In this document: positions 1 through 7,699 of the stretch, piece by piece
Layout of the letters: each line of letters begins with the position of its first letter
Numbering within the stretch: position 1 is the first letter of the stretch
From: Candidatus Avelusimicrobium ruminicola
GTDB taxonomy: Bacteria > Elusimicrobiota > Elusimicrobia > Elusimicrobiales > Elusimicrobiaceae
Assembly: GCA_900319885.1 (NCBI GenBank)
Contig: ONQH01000010.1
Coordinates: 1-19,138, forward strand
DNA length: 19,138 nucleotides
Direction of reading: 5' to 3'
Notes under the pieces: model-generated
The model's database searches: none
Seen by the model: only the letters and a program-made list of their open reading frames with translations
What the model was told of the DNA's origin: nothing
Position numbers and translations under genes: made by a program

Positions 1-177
1 TTCATGATTTGCGATTGTTTCCTTCAGAGCCTCGTAGTAGATGTTTTCAGACTCGAAGCGAAGCTCTCTGGGCTCCAGCATCTCGGAGCGAAGCCATGCC
101 CAGAGGAACTGCTCGGCGGTCATCCCGTGATATGTGATGAAGCCCAGCGCCGCGAAAGGCGCGGCACCGAGAAGATG
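1..177 (-). CDS. PrgI-family conjugation protein, C-terminal fragment
   Basis: The reverse strand is open without a stop for about 60 codons from the junction (~170-180) to the window edge. It reads LLGAAPFAALGF, then YHGMTAEQF, WAWLRSEMLEP and SENIYYEALKE. This pattern (small hydrophobic segment, Gly-Met-Thr-Ala-Glu, Trp-x-Trp, Tyr-Tyr-Glu-Ala) matches, from memory, the C-terminal part of PrgI-family proteins encoded in the conjugation modules of Firmicutes integrative conjugative elements. These are small inner-membrane parts of the type IV mating apparatus. The 5' half is missing because the sequence switches to queA, and the 3' end runs off the window. The stretch is richer in G+C (100 of 180 bases by hand count for 1-180) and uses GAG/CTG/GCC codons. 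Family call fairly sure; whether it belongs to this chromosome is doubtful. Confidence 0.6.
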
Positions 178-1128
178 ATGGTGCTCCACCGCGACACCCA
201 CACTATTGAACACCGTATCTTCCGCGATATTCACGAATATTTTAATCCGGGGGATGCGTTAGTCATCAATAATACCAAAGTGTTTCCCGCCAAAATTTTT
301 GGCCGCAAACCCACCGGCGGCAAAGTGGAAGTGCTTTTAGTGCGCCCTACAGAGCCTCATGTATGGGCCGTACTCACGCGCGAATATAAGGAAGGCCTCA
401 CGCTGGATTTTGGCGACGGACTTACGGGCACAATGATTGATACCACGCCGGACAAAGAATTTTTGCTTCGCTTTAACCACGAGGATATTTTGCCCTTTTG
501 CCATGCACACGGGCAAATGCCCCTTCCGCAATACATTGAAAAAGCCCGCAAACACAGCGGCCTTTCCGCCAGTATTGAAACGGACAAAGAGCGCTACCAA
601 ACCGTGTACGCCAAGTATGAAGGCTCTATTGCCGCCCCGACGGCGGGTTTTCACTTTACGCCGGAACTGTTACAAAAACTTAAAGATAAAGGCGTGCGTA
701 TTTGCTACATTACCTTGCATGTAGGTTGGGGAACCTTTAAGCCGCTTCGCGGGGAACCGCAAGAGCATAAAATGTTAGCGGAACTGGGAGAAATCTCACA
801 AGAAACAGCCGATACCCTCAACCAAGTGCGCACCGCGGGCAAGCGAGTGTTTTCATGCGGCACTACTTCCACACGCACACTGGAAAGTTTCACAGATGAA
901 AACCACGTCACGCACGCCGGGAAAAAATGGACTGATTTATTTATTTACCCCGGCTACCAATTCAAAGCAATTGATTGTTTGATTACAAACTTTCACTTCC
1001 CGGATTCTACGCCCTTGTGTATGACCAGTGCGTTTGCCGGCGAAGATTTTATCTATGAGGCTTATCTGCAAGCCGTGGAAAAGAAATACCGTTTCTATTC
1101 CTTTGGCGATTCTATGATGATTTTGTAA
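175..1128 (+). CDS. queA: S-adenosylmethionine:tRNA ribosyltransferase-isomerase (5'-truncated)
   Basis: QueA transfers and isomerises the ribosyl part of SAM onto preQ1-modified tRNA to give epoxyqueuosine, the penultimate step of queuosine synthesis at wobble position 34. Family signatures are visible: NPGDALVINNTKVFPAK, GRKPTGGKVEVLL, MPLPQYI, RYQTVYAKYEGSIAAPTAG, THAG, FIYPGYQFKAIDCLITNFH and the C-terminal EKKYRFYSFGDSM. The frame is open back to position 4, but the 57 residues before the Met-Met-Val-Leu-His-Arg-Asp segment do not resemble the QueA N-terminus (expected LPEELIA-like followed by an Arg-Leu step). They are the antisense of a PrgI-like gene. I therefore place the genuine part from about 175; roughly 25-30 N-terminal residues are missing. 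No promoter or ribosome site belonging to queA is visible. A strong hairpin follows the stop. Confidence 0.93.
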   Translation: MMVLHRDTHTIEHRIFRDIHEYFNPGDALVINNTKVFPAKIFGRKPTGGKVEVLLVRPTEPHVWAVLTREYKEGLTLDFGDGLTGTMIDTTPDKEFLLRFNHEDILPFCHAHGQMPLPQYIEKARKHSGLSASIETDKERYQTVYAKYEGSIAAPTAGFHFTPELLQKLKDKGVRICYITLHVGWGTFKPLRGEPQEHKMLAELGEISQETADTLNQVRTAGKRVFSCGTTSTRTLESFTDENHVTHAGKKWTDLFIYPGYQFKAIDCLITNFHFPDSTPLCMTSAFAGEDFIYEAYLQAVEKKYRFYSFGDSMMIL

Positions 1129-1144
1129 CTTTGCAAGCGCATTA

Positions 1145-1172
1145 AAAAACCTCTCCGTTGGGAGAGGTTTTT
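1145..1172. terminator. Bidirectional intrinsic terminator between queA and nfnA
   Basis: A perfect inverted repeat, AAAAACCTCTCC / GGAGAGGTTTTT with a GTTG loop, lies between the convergent stops of queA (1128) and nfnA (1189). The A/T flanks give a U-run on both strands, so it can end both transcripts. Confidence 0.88.
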
Positions 1173-1188
1173 ATTATGCCCGAATTGG

Positions 1189-2043
1189 TTAATGTAGACC
1201 GCATTTACAAACATGGTCTTTTTGGAAGTTTTCCAAACTTTGCTTTTCAAGCGGCTTATATTCGCTGGTGCGGCGGATGAGTTCGTCAAAATCAATCGTT
1301 TTTGACGGAAACATAGGCCCGTCCACACACGCAAATTTTACTTTGCCTTCCACGGTTACCCGGCAACAACCGCACATTCCGGTACCGTCTAGCATAATGG
1401 GGTTCAAACTGGCGTGAGGGTTCATCCCCAGTTTATCCATCAGGCGCGAGGTGAATTTCATCATCGGGATCGGCCCAATGATAAACCCGGCGTGGATGGT
1501 TTCGCCCCGGTCGTGCAACTTTTGGATGGCGTCGGTTACCATTCCTTTCATGCCGTAGGAGCCATCATCTGTGGTGGAAATAGTTTCATCACACAACGCC
1601 TTCATTTTGGGCTCCAAAATAAGCAAATCCTTCGTGCGGGCCCCCAGCACAGCGATTACCTTATTACCCGCTTCTTTAAGCGCGCGAGCGATGGGATACA
1701 CTTCCGCAATCCCTACACCGCCACCTATGACCGCCACGGTTCCATACTTTTTGATTTCAACCGGCGTGCCAAGCGGCCCCGCCACGTTTAGGAAAGATTC
1801 TCCTCGCTGCAAATTATTAAATAGCGAGGTGGATTTGCCAATCGCCTGAATAATAACCGTAATTGTCCCTTTTTGTACGTCCCAATCTACCAAGGTTACC
1901 GGCACGCGTTCGCCGCCTTCACGCCCGCGCAAAATAACAAATTGGCCGGCTTTAGCCGATTTGGCAATGAGCGGCTTATAAATCACAAATTTAACAACGA
2001 CGTCGTTTAGTTGTACACGCTCTAAAATTGTATTTTCTTGCAT
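1189..2043 (-). CDS. nfnA: NADH-dependent ferredoxin:NADP+ oxidoreductase small subunit (NfnA/SudB type)
   Basis: This is the small subunit of the cytoplasmic flavin-bifurcating transhydrogenase, which couples NADH and reduced ferredoxin to NADP+ reduction; the family was first named sulfide dehydrogenase beta. The 284-residue chain has a ferredoxin-reductase FAD domain (ERVPVTLVDWD at 45-55) and an NAD-binding segment (GGGVGIAEVYPIARALKEAG, 107-126). A C-terminal [2Fe-2S] site shows Asp219, Cys224, Cys227 and Cys239 within DGTGMCGCCRVTV and FACVDGP, the Asp-Cys3 arrangement known for this family. The start is ATG 2043, not the upstream in-frame codon at 2088. A GGAGGGG ribosome site precedes 2043, and the start lies one base after the nfnB stop, which implies translational coupling. 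Cys226 replaces the usual small residue in the cluster loop, and the tail carries two extra cysteines (VCKCGLH). Confidence 0.88.
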   Translation of the reverse strand: MQENTILERVQLNDVVVKFVIYKPLIAKSAKAGQFVILRGREGGERVPVTLVDWDVQKGTITVIIQAIGKSTSLFNNLQRGESFLNVAGPLGTPVEIKKYGTVAVIGGGVGIAEVYPIARALKEAGNKVIAVLGARTKDLLILEPKMKALCDETISTTDDGSYGMKGMVTDAIQKLHDRGETIHAGFIIGPIPMMKFTSRLMDKLGMNPHASLNPIMLDGTGMCGCCRVTVEGKVKFACVDGPMFPSKTIDFDELIRRTSEYKPLEKQSLENFQKDHVCKCGLH

Positions 2044-2044
2044 G

Positions 2045-3433
2045 TTATTTCCCCTCCAGGTAGCGGTTGATGCGTTTGGCTGCCTCAATGCCGTCCTTCA
2101 TGGCCAGTAGCACCGTGGCCCCGCCGCGGATAATATCTCCCCCAGCATATACGCCCGGCAAGGAAGTTTTGCCTTCTTCATCCATTTCCAAAACCCCGCG
2201 CTCGGTGGTTTTAAGTTCCGGCGTGGTTTTAGCAATAATGGGGTTAGGGCGTTGACCGATAGCCACAATAATAGTATCGGCCGGCATGACAAATTCCGAA
2301 CCCGGGATTTCAATCGGGCGGCGGCGCCCTTTGGCATCGGGTTCGCCCAACTCGTTGCGGGTGAATTTAAGGCCGCTCACGCGCCCGGTTTCATCCGTGA
2401 TGACTTCTTTGGGGGTCAGTAAAAACTCAAATTTTACGCCTTCTTCTTGTGCGTGTTCTACTTCGGCCGCGCGCGCCGGCATTTCAGCCGCACTGCGCCG
2501 GTAGGCAATTGTTACCGTGTCCGGCCCCAAGCGCATGGCACAGCGGGCGGCATCCATAGCACTGTTTCCGGCCCCCAACACAATGACGTGTTTGCCAATT
2601 TTAATAGGCGTATCGGTAGCTGGAAATTTATAGGCTTGCATTAAATTCACGCGGGTTAAAAACTCGTTGGCACTATAAACGCCTACGGCATTTTCACCGG
2701 GGATACCCGTCATGGTGGGCAGGCCGGCTCCGCTACCTACATACACGGCGTCAAATTCTTTTAATAGTTCCTGCACGGTTTGCGTGGCACCCACCAGCAC
2801 ATCCGGGATAAATTTTACGCCCATAGATTTGACGGTTTCAATTTCATGATCAATCACTTCGCGCGGCAAACGAAAGGAAGGGATTCCATAGCGTAGCACC
2901 CCGCCAAACGCGTGTAACGCCTCAAACACGGTTACCTCGTGCCCGGCACGGGCCAGTTCCGCAGCCGCCGCGATAGACGACGGGCCGGAGCCAATGCACA
3001 CGACTTTTTTGCCGGTTTTAGGGGCGGTTTGCGGGGCCTTTAAGAGGCCTTGTTTACGCGCTGTATCGGCTGTGTAACGCTCCAGCATACCAATATTGAC
3101 CGAACCGAATTTTTCCTTCAAAATGCAGTTACCTTCACAATGTTTTTCTTGTGGGCAAACGCGTCCGCAAATAGCGGGCAGTAGGCTGGTTTCCATAATT
3201 TTGCTCACCGCCTCGCCGATTTTACCCTCTTTCACATAGGCGATAAAGTCTGGGATTTGCACCCCTACCGGACAATTGGCCTGACAGCGAGCATTTTTAC
3301 AATGCAAACAGCGCTGCGCTTCCGCGCGGGCTTCTTCATCCGTAAAAGATTGGGCAACTTCGTCAAAATTGTGTTTGCGCACGTCGGGCGTTTGTTGGTG
3401 ACCGTTATTGCGCGGGGCAGAAGGATTGGGCAT
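2045..3433 (-). CDS. nfnB: NADPH-dependent ferredoxin:NAD oxidoreductase large subunit (NfnB/GltD-like)
   Basis: This is the large subunit of the same bifurcating enzyme, homologous to the glutamate synthase small subunit GltD and often auto-named 'glutamate synthase (NADPH)'. The 462 residues hold two N-terminal four-cysteine clusters (C42, C45, C50, C54 and C89, C93, C99, C103). Next come a dinucleotide-binding FAD motif (IGSGPSSIAAAAELA, 147-161), a second NADPH motif (LGAGNSAMDAARCAMRLG, 286-303) and the C-terminal GVYAGGDIIRGGATVLLAM flavin motif. The length is normal. The adjacent nfnA and the absence of a GltB large subunit favour the Nfn assignment over glutamate synthase. ATG 3433 is preceded by AGAGAGG at good spacing. 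A good promoter lies upstream (see 3483-3511). Confidence 0.9.
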   Translation of the reverse strand: MPNPSAPRNNGHQQTPDVRKHNFDEVAQSFTDEEARAEAQRCLHCKNARCQANCPVGVQIPDFIAYVKEGKIGEAVSKIMETSLLPAICGRVCPQEKHCEGNCILKEKFGSVNIGMLERYTADTARKQGLLKAPQTAPKTGKKVVCIGSGPSSIAAAAELARAGHEVTVFEALHAFGGVLRYGIPSFRLPREVIDHEIETVKSMGVKFIPDVLVGATQTVQELLKEFDAVYVGSGAGLPTMTGIPGENAVGVYSANEFLTRVNLMQAYKFPATDTPIKIGKHVIVLGAGNSAMDAARCAMRLGPDTVTIAYRRSAAEMPARAAEVEHAQEEGVKFEFLLTPKEVITDETGRVSGLKFTRNELGEPDAKGRRRPIEIPGSEFVMPADTIIVAIGQRPNPIIAKTTPELKTTERGVLEMDEEGKTSLPGVYAGGDIIRGGATVLLAMKDGIEAAKRINRYLEGK

Positions 3434-3482
3434 AAAAAACCTCTCTAACTAAAAAATAAACTGGTAAAAAAACCGTTTATTA

Positions 3483-3511
3483 CTTATACTATGGATATAT
3501 TATATTGTAAA
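3483..3511 (-). promoter_or_regulatory. Promoter of nfnBA
   Basis: Reading the reverse strand, TTTACA (3511-3506) is followed by a 17-base spacer and TATAAG (3488-3483), giving a leader of roughly 40 bases before the AGAGAGG ribosome site of nfnB. The region is very A/T-rich, so other boxes on either strand are possible. TATACT at 3485-3490 on the plus strand could serve the divergent ytxH gene. Confidence 0.5.
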
Positions 3512-3544
3512 ATATATATATCAATTTAGCAAAGGAGGGAACTT

Positions 3545-3862
3545 ATGTGTGACAGATACAGATCAGCCGGAACCGGTTTAGCCGCCTTTTTACTGGGCGC
3601 TGTTGTAGGTGCAGCCGCGGGGTTATTGTTAGCACCCGCCAAAGGAGAAACTACCCGCCGCCGCCTTAAACGCTGGGCCAATGACACCTACGAAGATAAC
3701 AAAGAACTGATGTTGGAACACGCGCACGACCTAAAAGATAAAGCCAAAGAACACTTTGAAACCGCGCGCGAAAAATTCAACGAAGGCAAAGAAAAAGTAG
3801 TCAAAGAATTCAACCGCCGCAAAGAAGAAGTGGCCGCTAAATTCAAAAAAGACGAAGAATAA
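3545..3862 (+). CDS. YtxH-domain small membrane protein
   Basis: A 105-residue protein. A glycine/alanine-rich hydrophobic segment (about 9-30) ends in LLLAPAKGETTRRRLK, the signature junction of YtxH-like proteins. A long, highly charged lysine/glutamate helix (45-105) follows, likely an amphipathic coiled coil on the cytoplasmic side. YtxH-family proteins are linked to general stress in Bacillus, but the molecular role is unknown. The start is supported by a near-perfect AAAGGAGGG site 5 bases upstream. It is a single-gene unit with its own terminators. It has no functional link to the divergent nfnBA or the convergent alaS that I can see. Confidence 0.8.
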   Translation: MCDRYRSAGTGLAAFLLGAVVGAAAGLLLAPAKGETTRRRLKRWANDTYEDNKELMLEHAHDLKDKAKEHFETAREKFNEGKEKVVKEFNRRKEEVAAKFKKDEE

Positions 3863-3870
3863 ATCTACAA

Positions 3871-3896
3871 ATCCCCGGGTTACACCGGGGATTTTT
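3871..3896 (+). terminator. Intrinsic terminator of the ytxH-like gene
   Basis: Stem ATCCCCGG (3871-3878) pairs with CCGGGGAT (3885-3892) around a six-base loop and is followed by TTTTC. It lies 8 bases after the stop codon. Confidence 0.85.
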
Positions 3897-3901
3897 CTAT
3901 C

Positions 3902-3932
3902 AAAAAGCACACGTTTTTAGCGTGTGCTTTTT
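3902..3932. terminator. Bidirectional terminator, mainly for alaS
   Basis: A perfect 12-base stem AAAAAGCACACG (3902-3913) / CGTGTGCTTTTT (3921-3932) encloses a 7-base loop. It has A-runs and T-runs on both strands. It lies 23 bases beyond the alaS stop and backs up the preceding terminator for the plus strand. Confidence 0.85.
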
Positions 3933-3954
3933 ATTTATATACCTTACGCACCAA

Positions 3955-6558
3955 TCAGTGCAACGTGGCCAGTAATTTTTCCATCGGCTCTGTGGCTTCG
4001 CCACCGCCTTGGGCAAAGTCCGGGCGGCCGCCGGCGCGACCATGTAACCCTTCGGCCAGTTGCTTGGCAATCGTTACTGCATCTGTATTAGGCAATTTGC
4101 CTGCCATTTTTACTACAAAAGAGCGTTTGCCGTCGTGGTCACAAGTTACAATGACCAACGCTTGCTTTTGTTTTTGCGCCAACGTATCGGCAATATTACG
4201 CAGTTCTTTGGGTTGTGCGTCGTCGGCTTTGCGCAATACAACGGTTGTCCCGTTTTTAAGCGTCAGGCTCATCTCATTAACGCCACCCGCCGCTAAGGTT
4301 TTTTGGCGGAAGTCTTCGTAGCGTTTTTTAACTTCTTTTAGTTCGTCCATAATCGCATGGACGCGGGTAAACACATCTTTAGCCGGCACATCCAACCGGG
4401 CCGCCAACGTAGCAGCCTGGCGGTTGACTTCCTTCAAATAGTCCAGCGCAGCCAACCCGGCTACGCCTTCAATACGGCGCACCCCGGCGGAAACGGAACC
4501 TTCTTTCAGTACCATGACCGTAATGACGTCAGCCGTGTTTTTTACATGCGTACCGGCGCACAGTTCCAAACTGTATTTTTGTTCGGGATGATCAAAGTCT
4601 CCCCCCATCAGCACAAAGCGTGCCGGATCGGCATATTTTTCCCCTAACAGTGTTACCGCACCTAATTTATCGGCGTCTGCTAACGGGCGGGTTTGGCACG
4701 TAACGGGAAGTGCATCTTGTGCGGCTTGATTGGCAATCGCCCAGGCTTTTTCCAATTCTTCCGCTTTCGGTGTACGGGAAAGGGTATAGTCAAAGCGGAA
4801 ACGCTCCGGCGACACGTACGACCCGCTTTGGTGTACCGTAGGCCCAAATACGTGACGCAGGGCCGCGTTAATTAAGTGAATCGCACTATGGTTAGCCATA
4901 CAGCGTTTGCGCAAATCCGCGTTGACGCTTAGGGTAACGGTTTCATCTTGTTTTAGCGTACCGGTTACTTTATGCAAGAAAATTTTACCAAGCGGCTTTT
5001 GCACGTCTTGCACGCGGGCCACTTCTTGTTTCCCTGCCAAAATAGTTCCTTGGTCGCCGATTTGACCGCCGGATTCCGCGTAGAACGGGGTCACATCAAA
5101 TACAGCAAACCCGTCCCCGTTTAACGCGTCCACCGTTTCAAATTGTTCGTTTAATAACGCCAATACACGCGCTGGTTGGGTCAGCGTTTCATAGCCTACA
5201 AATTGGGTAGCGGGCAAGGTGTTTTCCAACTTTTGCATGACAAGCACTTTGCCTTTGCTAAATTCGTCCGCGTAGGAACGGCTTTTTTCTTGCGCCGATT
5301 CTTTGGCTTTGGCATAGCCGGTTTCATCCACACTCACCCCTTTCGCCGCGGCAATTTCTTTGGTCAGTTCCAGGGGGAAACCGTACGTTTCGTGCAAGTG
5401 GAAGGCTTCTTCGCCGCTGAGTGTTTTGGCACCGTTGGCTAACAATTCAGCCAGTTTTTCTTCGCCGGTTACCAAAGTTTTTAAGAAAGCGGTTTCTTCT
5501 TGTTTAAGCACTTCTTGGATGTGCGCGGCGTTTTTGTCAATTTCCGGATACAACCCGGCAAAAATCTGCTGGACTACAGGAACCAACGTATACAAGTAAG
5601 GTTTGTCGTTGCCCATCAGTTTAGCATAACGCACTGCGCGGCGAATAAGACGGCGCAAAATATAACCGCGCCCTTCGTTAGAAGGTAAAATACCTTCCGC
5701 AATTAAAAAACTGGAACTACGCGCATGGTCCGCAATAATACGTAACGCGGCAATTTCTTCGCGTGTCTCGCCTTTAATATGCAAATCTTTTTTAGCGCGG
5801 GCGGTAAGCGGGGTAAACAAGTCCGTCTCAAAAACGTTTTTGGCGTTTTGCATCGCCATGCACAACCGCTCCAGCCCCATGCCGGTATCAATGTTATTGT
5901 GCGGCAGCGCCTTAAAAGTACCGTCTTCTTGGCGGTTGTAACTTTCAAATACGATATTCCAAATTTCTACGTAGCGACCACAATCGCACGTAATATCACA
6001 GTGCGGGTTTTTACAGCCTTTGTCGCCAAAGTCATAATAAATTTCCGAGCACGGACCACACGGACCGGTAGGGCCCATGGTCCAAAAGTTATCGGCCTCG
6101 CCCAATTCAAAAATATGATCTTCGGGCACAAATTGTTTCCAAATTTCGTACGCTTCCGCATCACGCGCGGCAATACCGCCCTTATAAATACTTACGTACA
6201 ATTTTTCGGCCGGTAATCCCAGTACCTTGGTAAGATATTCCCACGCCCATGCAATCGCCTCTTTCTTAAAATAATCCCCAAACGAGAAATTGCCCAACAT
6301 TTCAAAAAAAGTTAAGTGACGTTCGGTAAACCCCACACTGTCAATATCCGTTGTGCGCACGCACTTTTGGCACGTGGCGGCATTTTTTAGGGAGTTATCA
6401 ATCCCTAAAAAATTGGCCTTGAACTGTACCATCCCTGCAGAGGTAAACAACAAGGTAGGATCGGAATGCGGGATTAAAGAACTGGACGGCAATACGGGCA
6501 GTCCCTTGGACTTAAAAAAATCTAAATATCCGTTGCGGATTTCTGTGCTGGTTTTCAT
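3955..6558 (-). CDS. alaS: Alanyl-tRNA synthetase
   Basis: A full-length (867 residues) cytosolic enzyme that charges tRNA-Ala and edits mischarged Ser/Gly. The class II core begins at the N-terminus (TSAGMVQFKANFLG, 39-52; motif 2 region RHLTFFEMLGNFSFGDYFK, 80-98) and continues through NNIDTGMGLERL. The editing domain keeps all four zinc ligands: His557 and His561 in HSAIH (usually HTATH) and Cys667 and His671 in CAGTH. The C-terminal DHHA1 region with GGRPDFAQGGG is intact, so no domain is missing. The start ATG 6558 gives the standard MKTSTEIRNGYLDFFKSKG opening, preceded by an AGGA site. Transcription likely starts from the symmetric promoter at 6582-6597, and a strong hairpin follows the stop. 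Confidence 0.97.
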   Translation of the reverse strand: MKTSTEIRNGYLDFFKSKGLPVLPSSSLIPHSDPTLLFTSAGMVQFKANFLGIDNSLKNAATCQKCVRTTDIDSVGFTERHLTFFEMLGNFSFGDYFKKEAIAWAWEYLTKVLGLPAEKLYVSIYKGGIAARDAEAYEIWKQFVPEDHIFELGEADNFWTMGPTGPCGPCSEIYYDFGDKGCKNPHCDITCDCGRYVEIWNIVFESYNRQEDGTFKALPHNNIDTGMGLERLCMAMQNAKNVFETDLFTPLTARAKKDLHIKGETREEIAALRIIADHARSSSFLIAEGILPSNEGRGYILRRLIRRAVRYAKLMGNDKPYLYTLVPVVQQIFAGLYPEIDKNAAHIQEVLKQEETAFLKTLVTGEEKLAELLANGAKTLSGEEAFHLHETYGFPLELTKEIAAAKGVSVDETGYAKAKESAQEKSRSYADEFSKGKVLVMQKLENTLPATQFVGYETLTQPARVLALLNEQFETVDALNGDGFAVFDVTPFYAESGGQIGDQGTILAGKQEVARVQDVQKPLGKIFLHKVTGTLKQDETVTLSVNADLRKRCMANHSAIHLINAALRHVFGPTVHQSGSYVSPERFRFDYTLSRTPKAEELEKAWAIANQAAQDALPVTCQTRPLADADKLGAVTLLGEKYADPARFVLMGGDFDHPEQKYSLELCAGTHVKNTADVITVMVLKEGSVSAGVRRIEGVAGLAALDYLKEVNRQAATLAARLDVPAKDVFTRVHAIMDELKEVKKRYEDFRQKTLAAGGVNEMSLTLKNGTTVVLRKADDAQPKELRNIADTLAQKQKQALVIVTCDHDGKRSFVVKMAGKLPNTDAVTIAKQLAEGLHGRAGGRPDFAQGGGEATEPMEKLLATLH

Positions 6559-6581
6559 ATAAAAAATTCCTCGTAAAAAGG

Positions 6582-6597
6582 GTATAATATATTATAC
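6582..6597. promoter_or_regulatory. Palindromic bidirectional -10 region between alaS and the kinase-like gene
   Basis: GTATAATATATTATAC is a perfect 16-base palindrome placed between divergent starts (alaS ATG 6558, kinase ATG 6629). It presents TATAAT on both strands, so one site can supply the -10 box for both genes. I see no convincing -35 hexamer for either direction. Confidence 0.5.
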
Positions 6598-6628
6598 TAA
6601 ATACAGCACTGCCGCGGAGGGGCCCCTT

Positions 6629-7699
6629 ATGCACAAAATTTTAAGTTATTTACTCTTATGCGCGGGGATTTTAATCATTTTATTTGCGCTAAATAGCATG
6701 TATAACGTGTTTATCAACGGGCAAACCGTGCGCGAAATTGTCCACTTTGCCGATATGACGATACAAACCCAAGTAGGCCCCATGAACGTGCCTATGGGGG
6801 CGGCCAACACACTAGCCAATATGGGCCTATTTGCCGTATTGATGACCTTTGTTATGGCGGTAGGTGGCAAAATAGCCAGCCTAGGGGTGCAACTGCTTAA
6901 AAATGAACGTATTTATGATGCCCTGATGCGTCTAAACAAAGAAAACCTGAACGCCACCCAACTGGCTCAAGAGGCCGCTGCCAAGCCATTTGACGTAGTA
7001 GTAGCCATGGGTGGGGATGGCACCATTAACGAAACCGCCCAAGGACTGGTTAACACGTCTACGGCTTTGGGAATTATCCCCCGCGGAAGCGGCAACGGTT
7101 TTGCGCGCGAACTCCACTTGATGGGCCCGCTTGAAAAAGTGCTTGCCAAACTGCAACACGCCCAAATTCAACCGTGCGACGTAGGGTACGCCAACGGAGA
7201 ATTATTCTTAAACTTAGCCGGCGTAGGGATTGAAGCCGCGATTGCGTGGCAATTTATGGACCACGGCAAAACAGGCAAGCGCGGGATGCTACCGTATTTT
7301 ACGCTGGGAGCAAAAACCTTTTTTAATTATCAACCTAACGAGCTACGCGTTACGTTCAATGGGCAAACCCAACGTATGACACCACTGACGCTTGTGTTTG
7401 CCAACAACCGCCAATACGGCAGTAATTTTGTTATTGCGCCCGAAGCAAGTATTTGCGACGGGGCTCTGGACATGGTGCAAGTGCATAACATTTCTAAATG
7501 TAAATTAGCGTTGGGACTCTCATCCTTTTTGCGGGGTAAAAAACCTCCGTTTGGGGTAACCAGTTATACCCGGGTGCAACAAGCCCTGATAGAAAGTGAC
7601 CGGGAAATCTTGTATCATATTGACGGGGAACCGCGCAAAGCGGACCACCGCCTGGAAATAAAATTAACGCCCCACGCGCTCAAATTATGGGTACCGTAA
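6629..7699 (+). CDS. Membrane protein fused to a diacylglycerol kinase-like catalytic domain
   Basis: A 356-residue protein. Two hydrophobic segments (about 5-27 and 60-83) come first, then a lipid/diacylglycerol kinase domain with VVVAMGGDGTINETAQGL (nucleotide-binding GGDGT), IIPRGSGNGFARELHL, NLAGVGIEA and a C-terminal YHIDGEP motif. These are hallmarks of the DagK/YegS/sphingosine kinase superfamily, which phosphorylates diacylglycerol-like lipids with ATP. The usual first strand with Asn-Pro-x-x-Gly is not visible. The membrane part seems to run straight into the middle of the catalytic domain near residues 90-115. It may be a natural fusion with internal loss, or a damaged gene. The start is supported by GGAGG eight bases upstream. 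It directly abuts the nuclease gene (stop 7699, next ATG 7700). Confidence 0.8.
   Translation: MHKILSYLLLCAGILIILFALNSMYNVFINGQTVREIVHFADMTIQTQVGPMNVPMGAANTLANMGLFAVLMTFVMAVGGKIASLGVQLLKNERIYDALMRLNKENLNATQLAQEAAAKPFDVVVAMGGDGTINETAQGLVNTSTALGIIPRGSGNGFARELHLMGPLEKVLAKLQHAQIQPCDVGYANGELFLNLAGVGIEAAIAWQFMDHGKTGKRGMLPYFTLGAKTFFNYQPNELRVTFNGQTQRMTPLTLVFANNRQYGSNFVIAPEASICDGALDMVQVHNISKCKLALGLSSFLRGKKPPFGVTSYTRVQQALIESDREILYHIDGEPRKADHRLEIKLTPHALKLWVP

Noticed and set aside
4..174. N-terminal 57 residues of the open queA frame as real protein
   Set aside because: They have no resemblance to the QueA N-terminus and are explained as the antisense strand of the PrgI-like fragment.
337..654. Antisense frame inside queA (and similar ones inside alaS, dnaE and nfnB)
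   Set aside because: They mirror the coding frame of well-identified genes and show no domain, start site or composition of their own.
2044..2088. Longer nfnA start at 2088
   Set aside because: It would overlap the nfnB 3' end; ATG 2043 has a GGAGGGG site and the expected N-terminus.
2045..3433. Glutamate synthase small subunit (GltD)
   Set aside because: No GltB gene is adjacent, and the coupled nfnA-type partner fits the bifurcating transhydrogenase better. Homology alone cannot separate the two.
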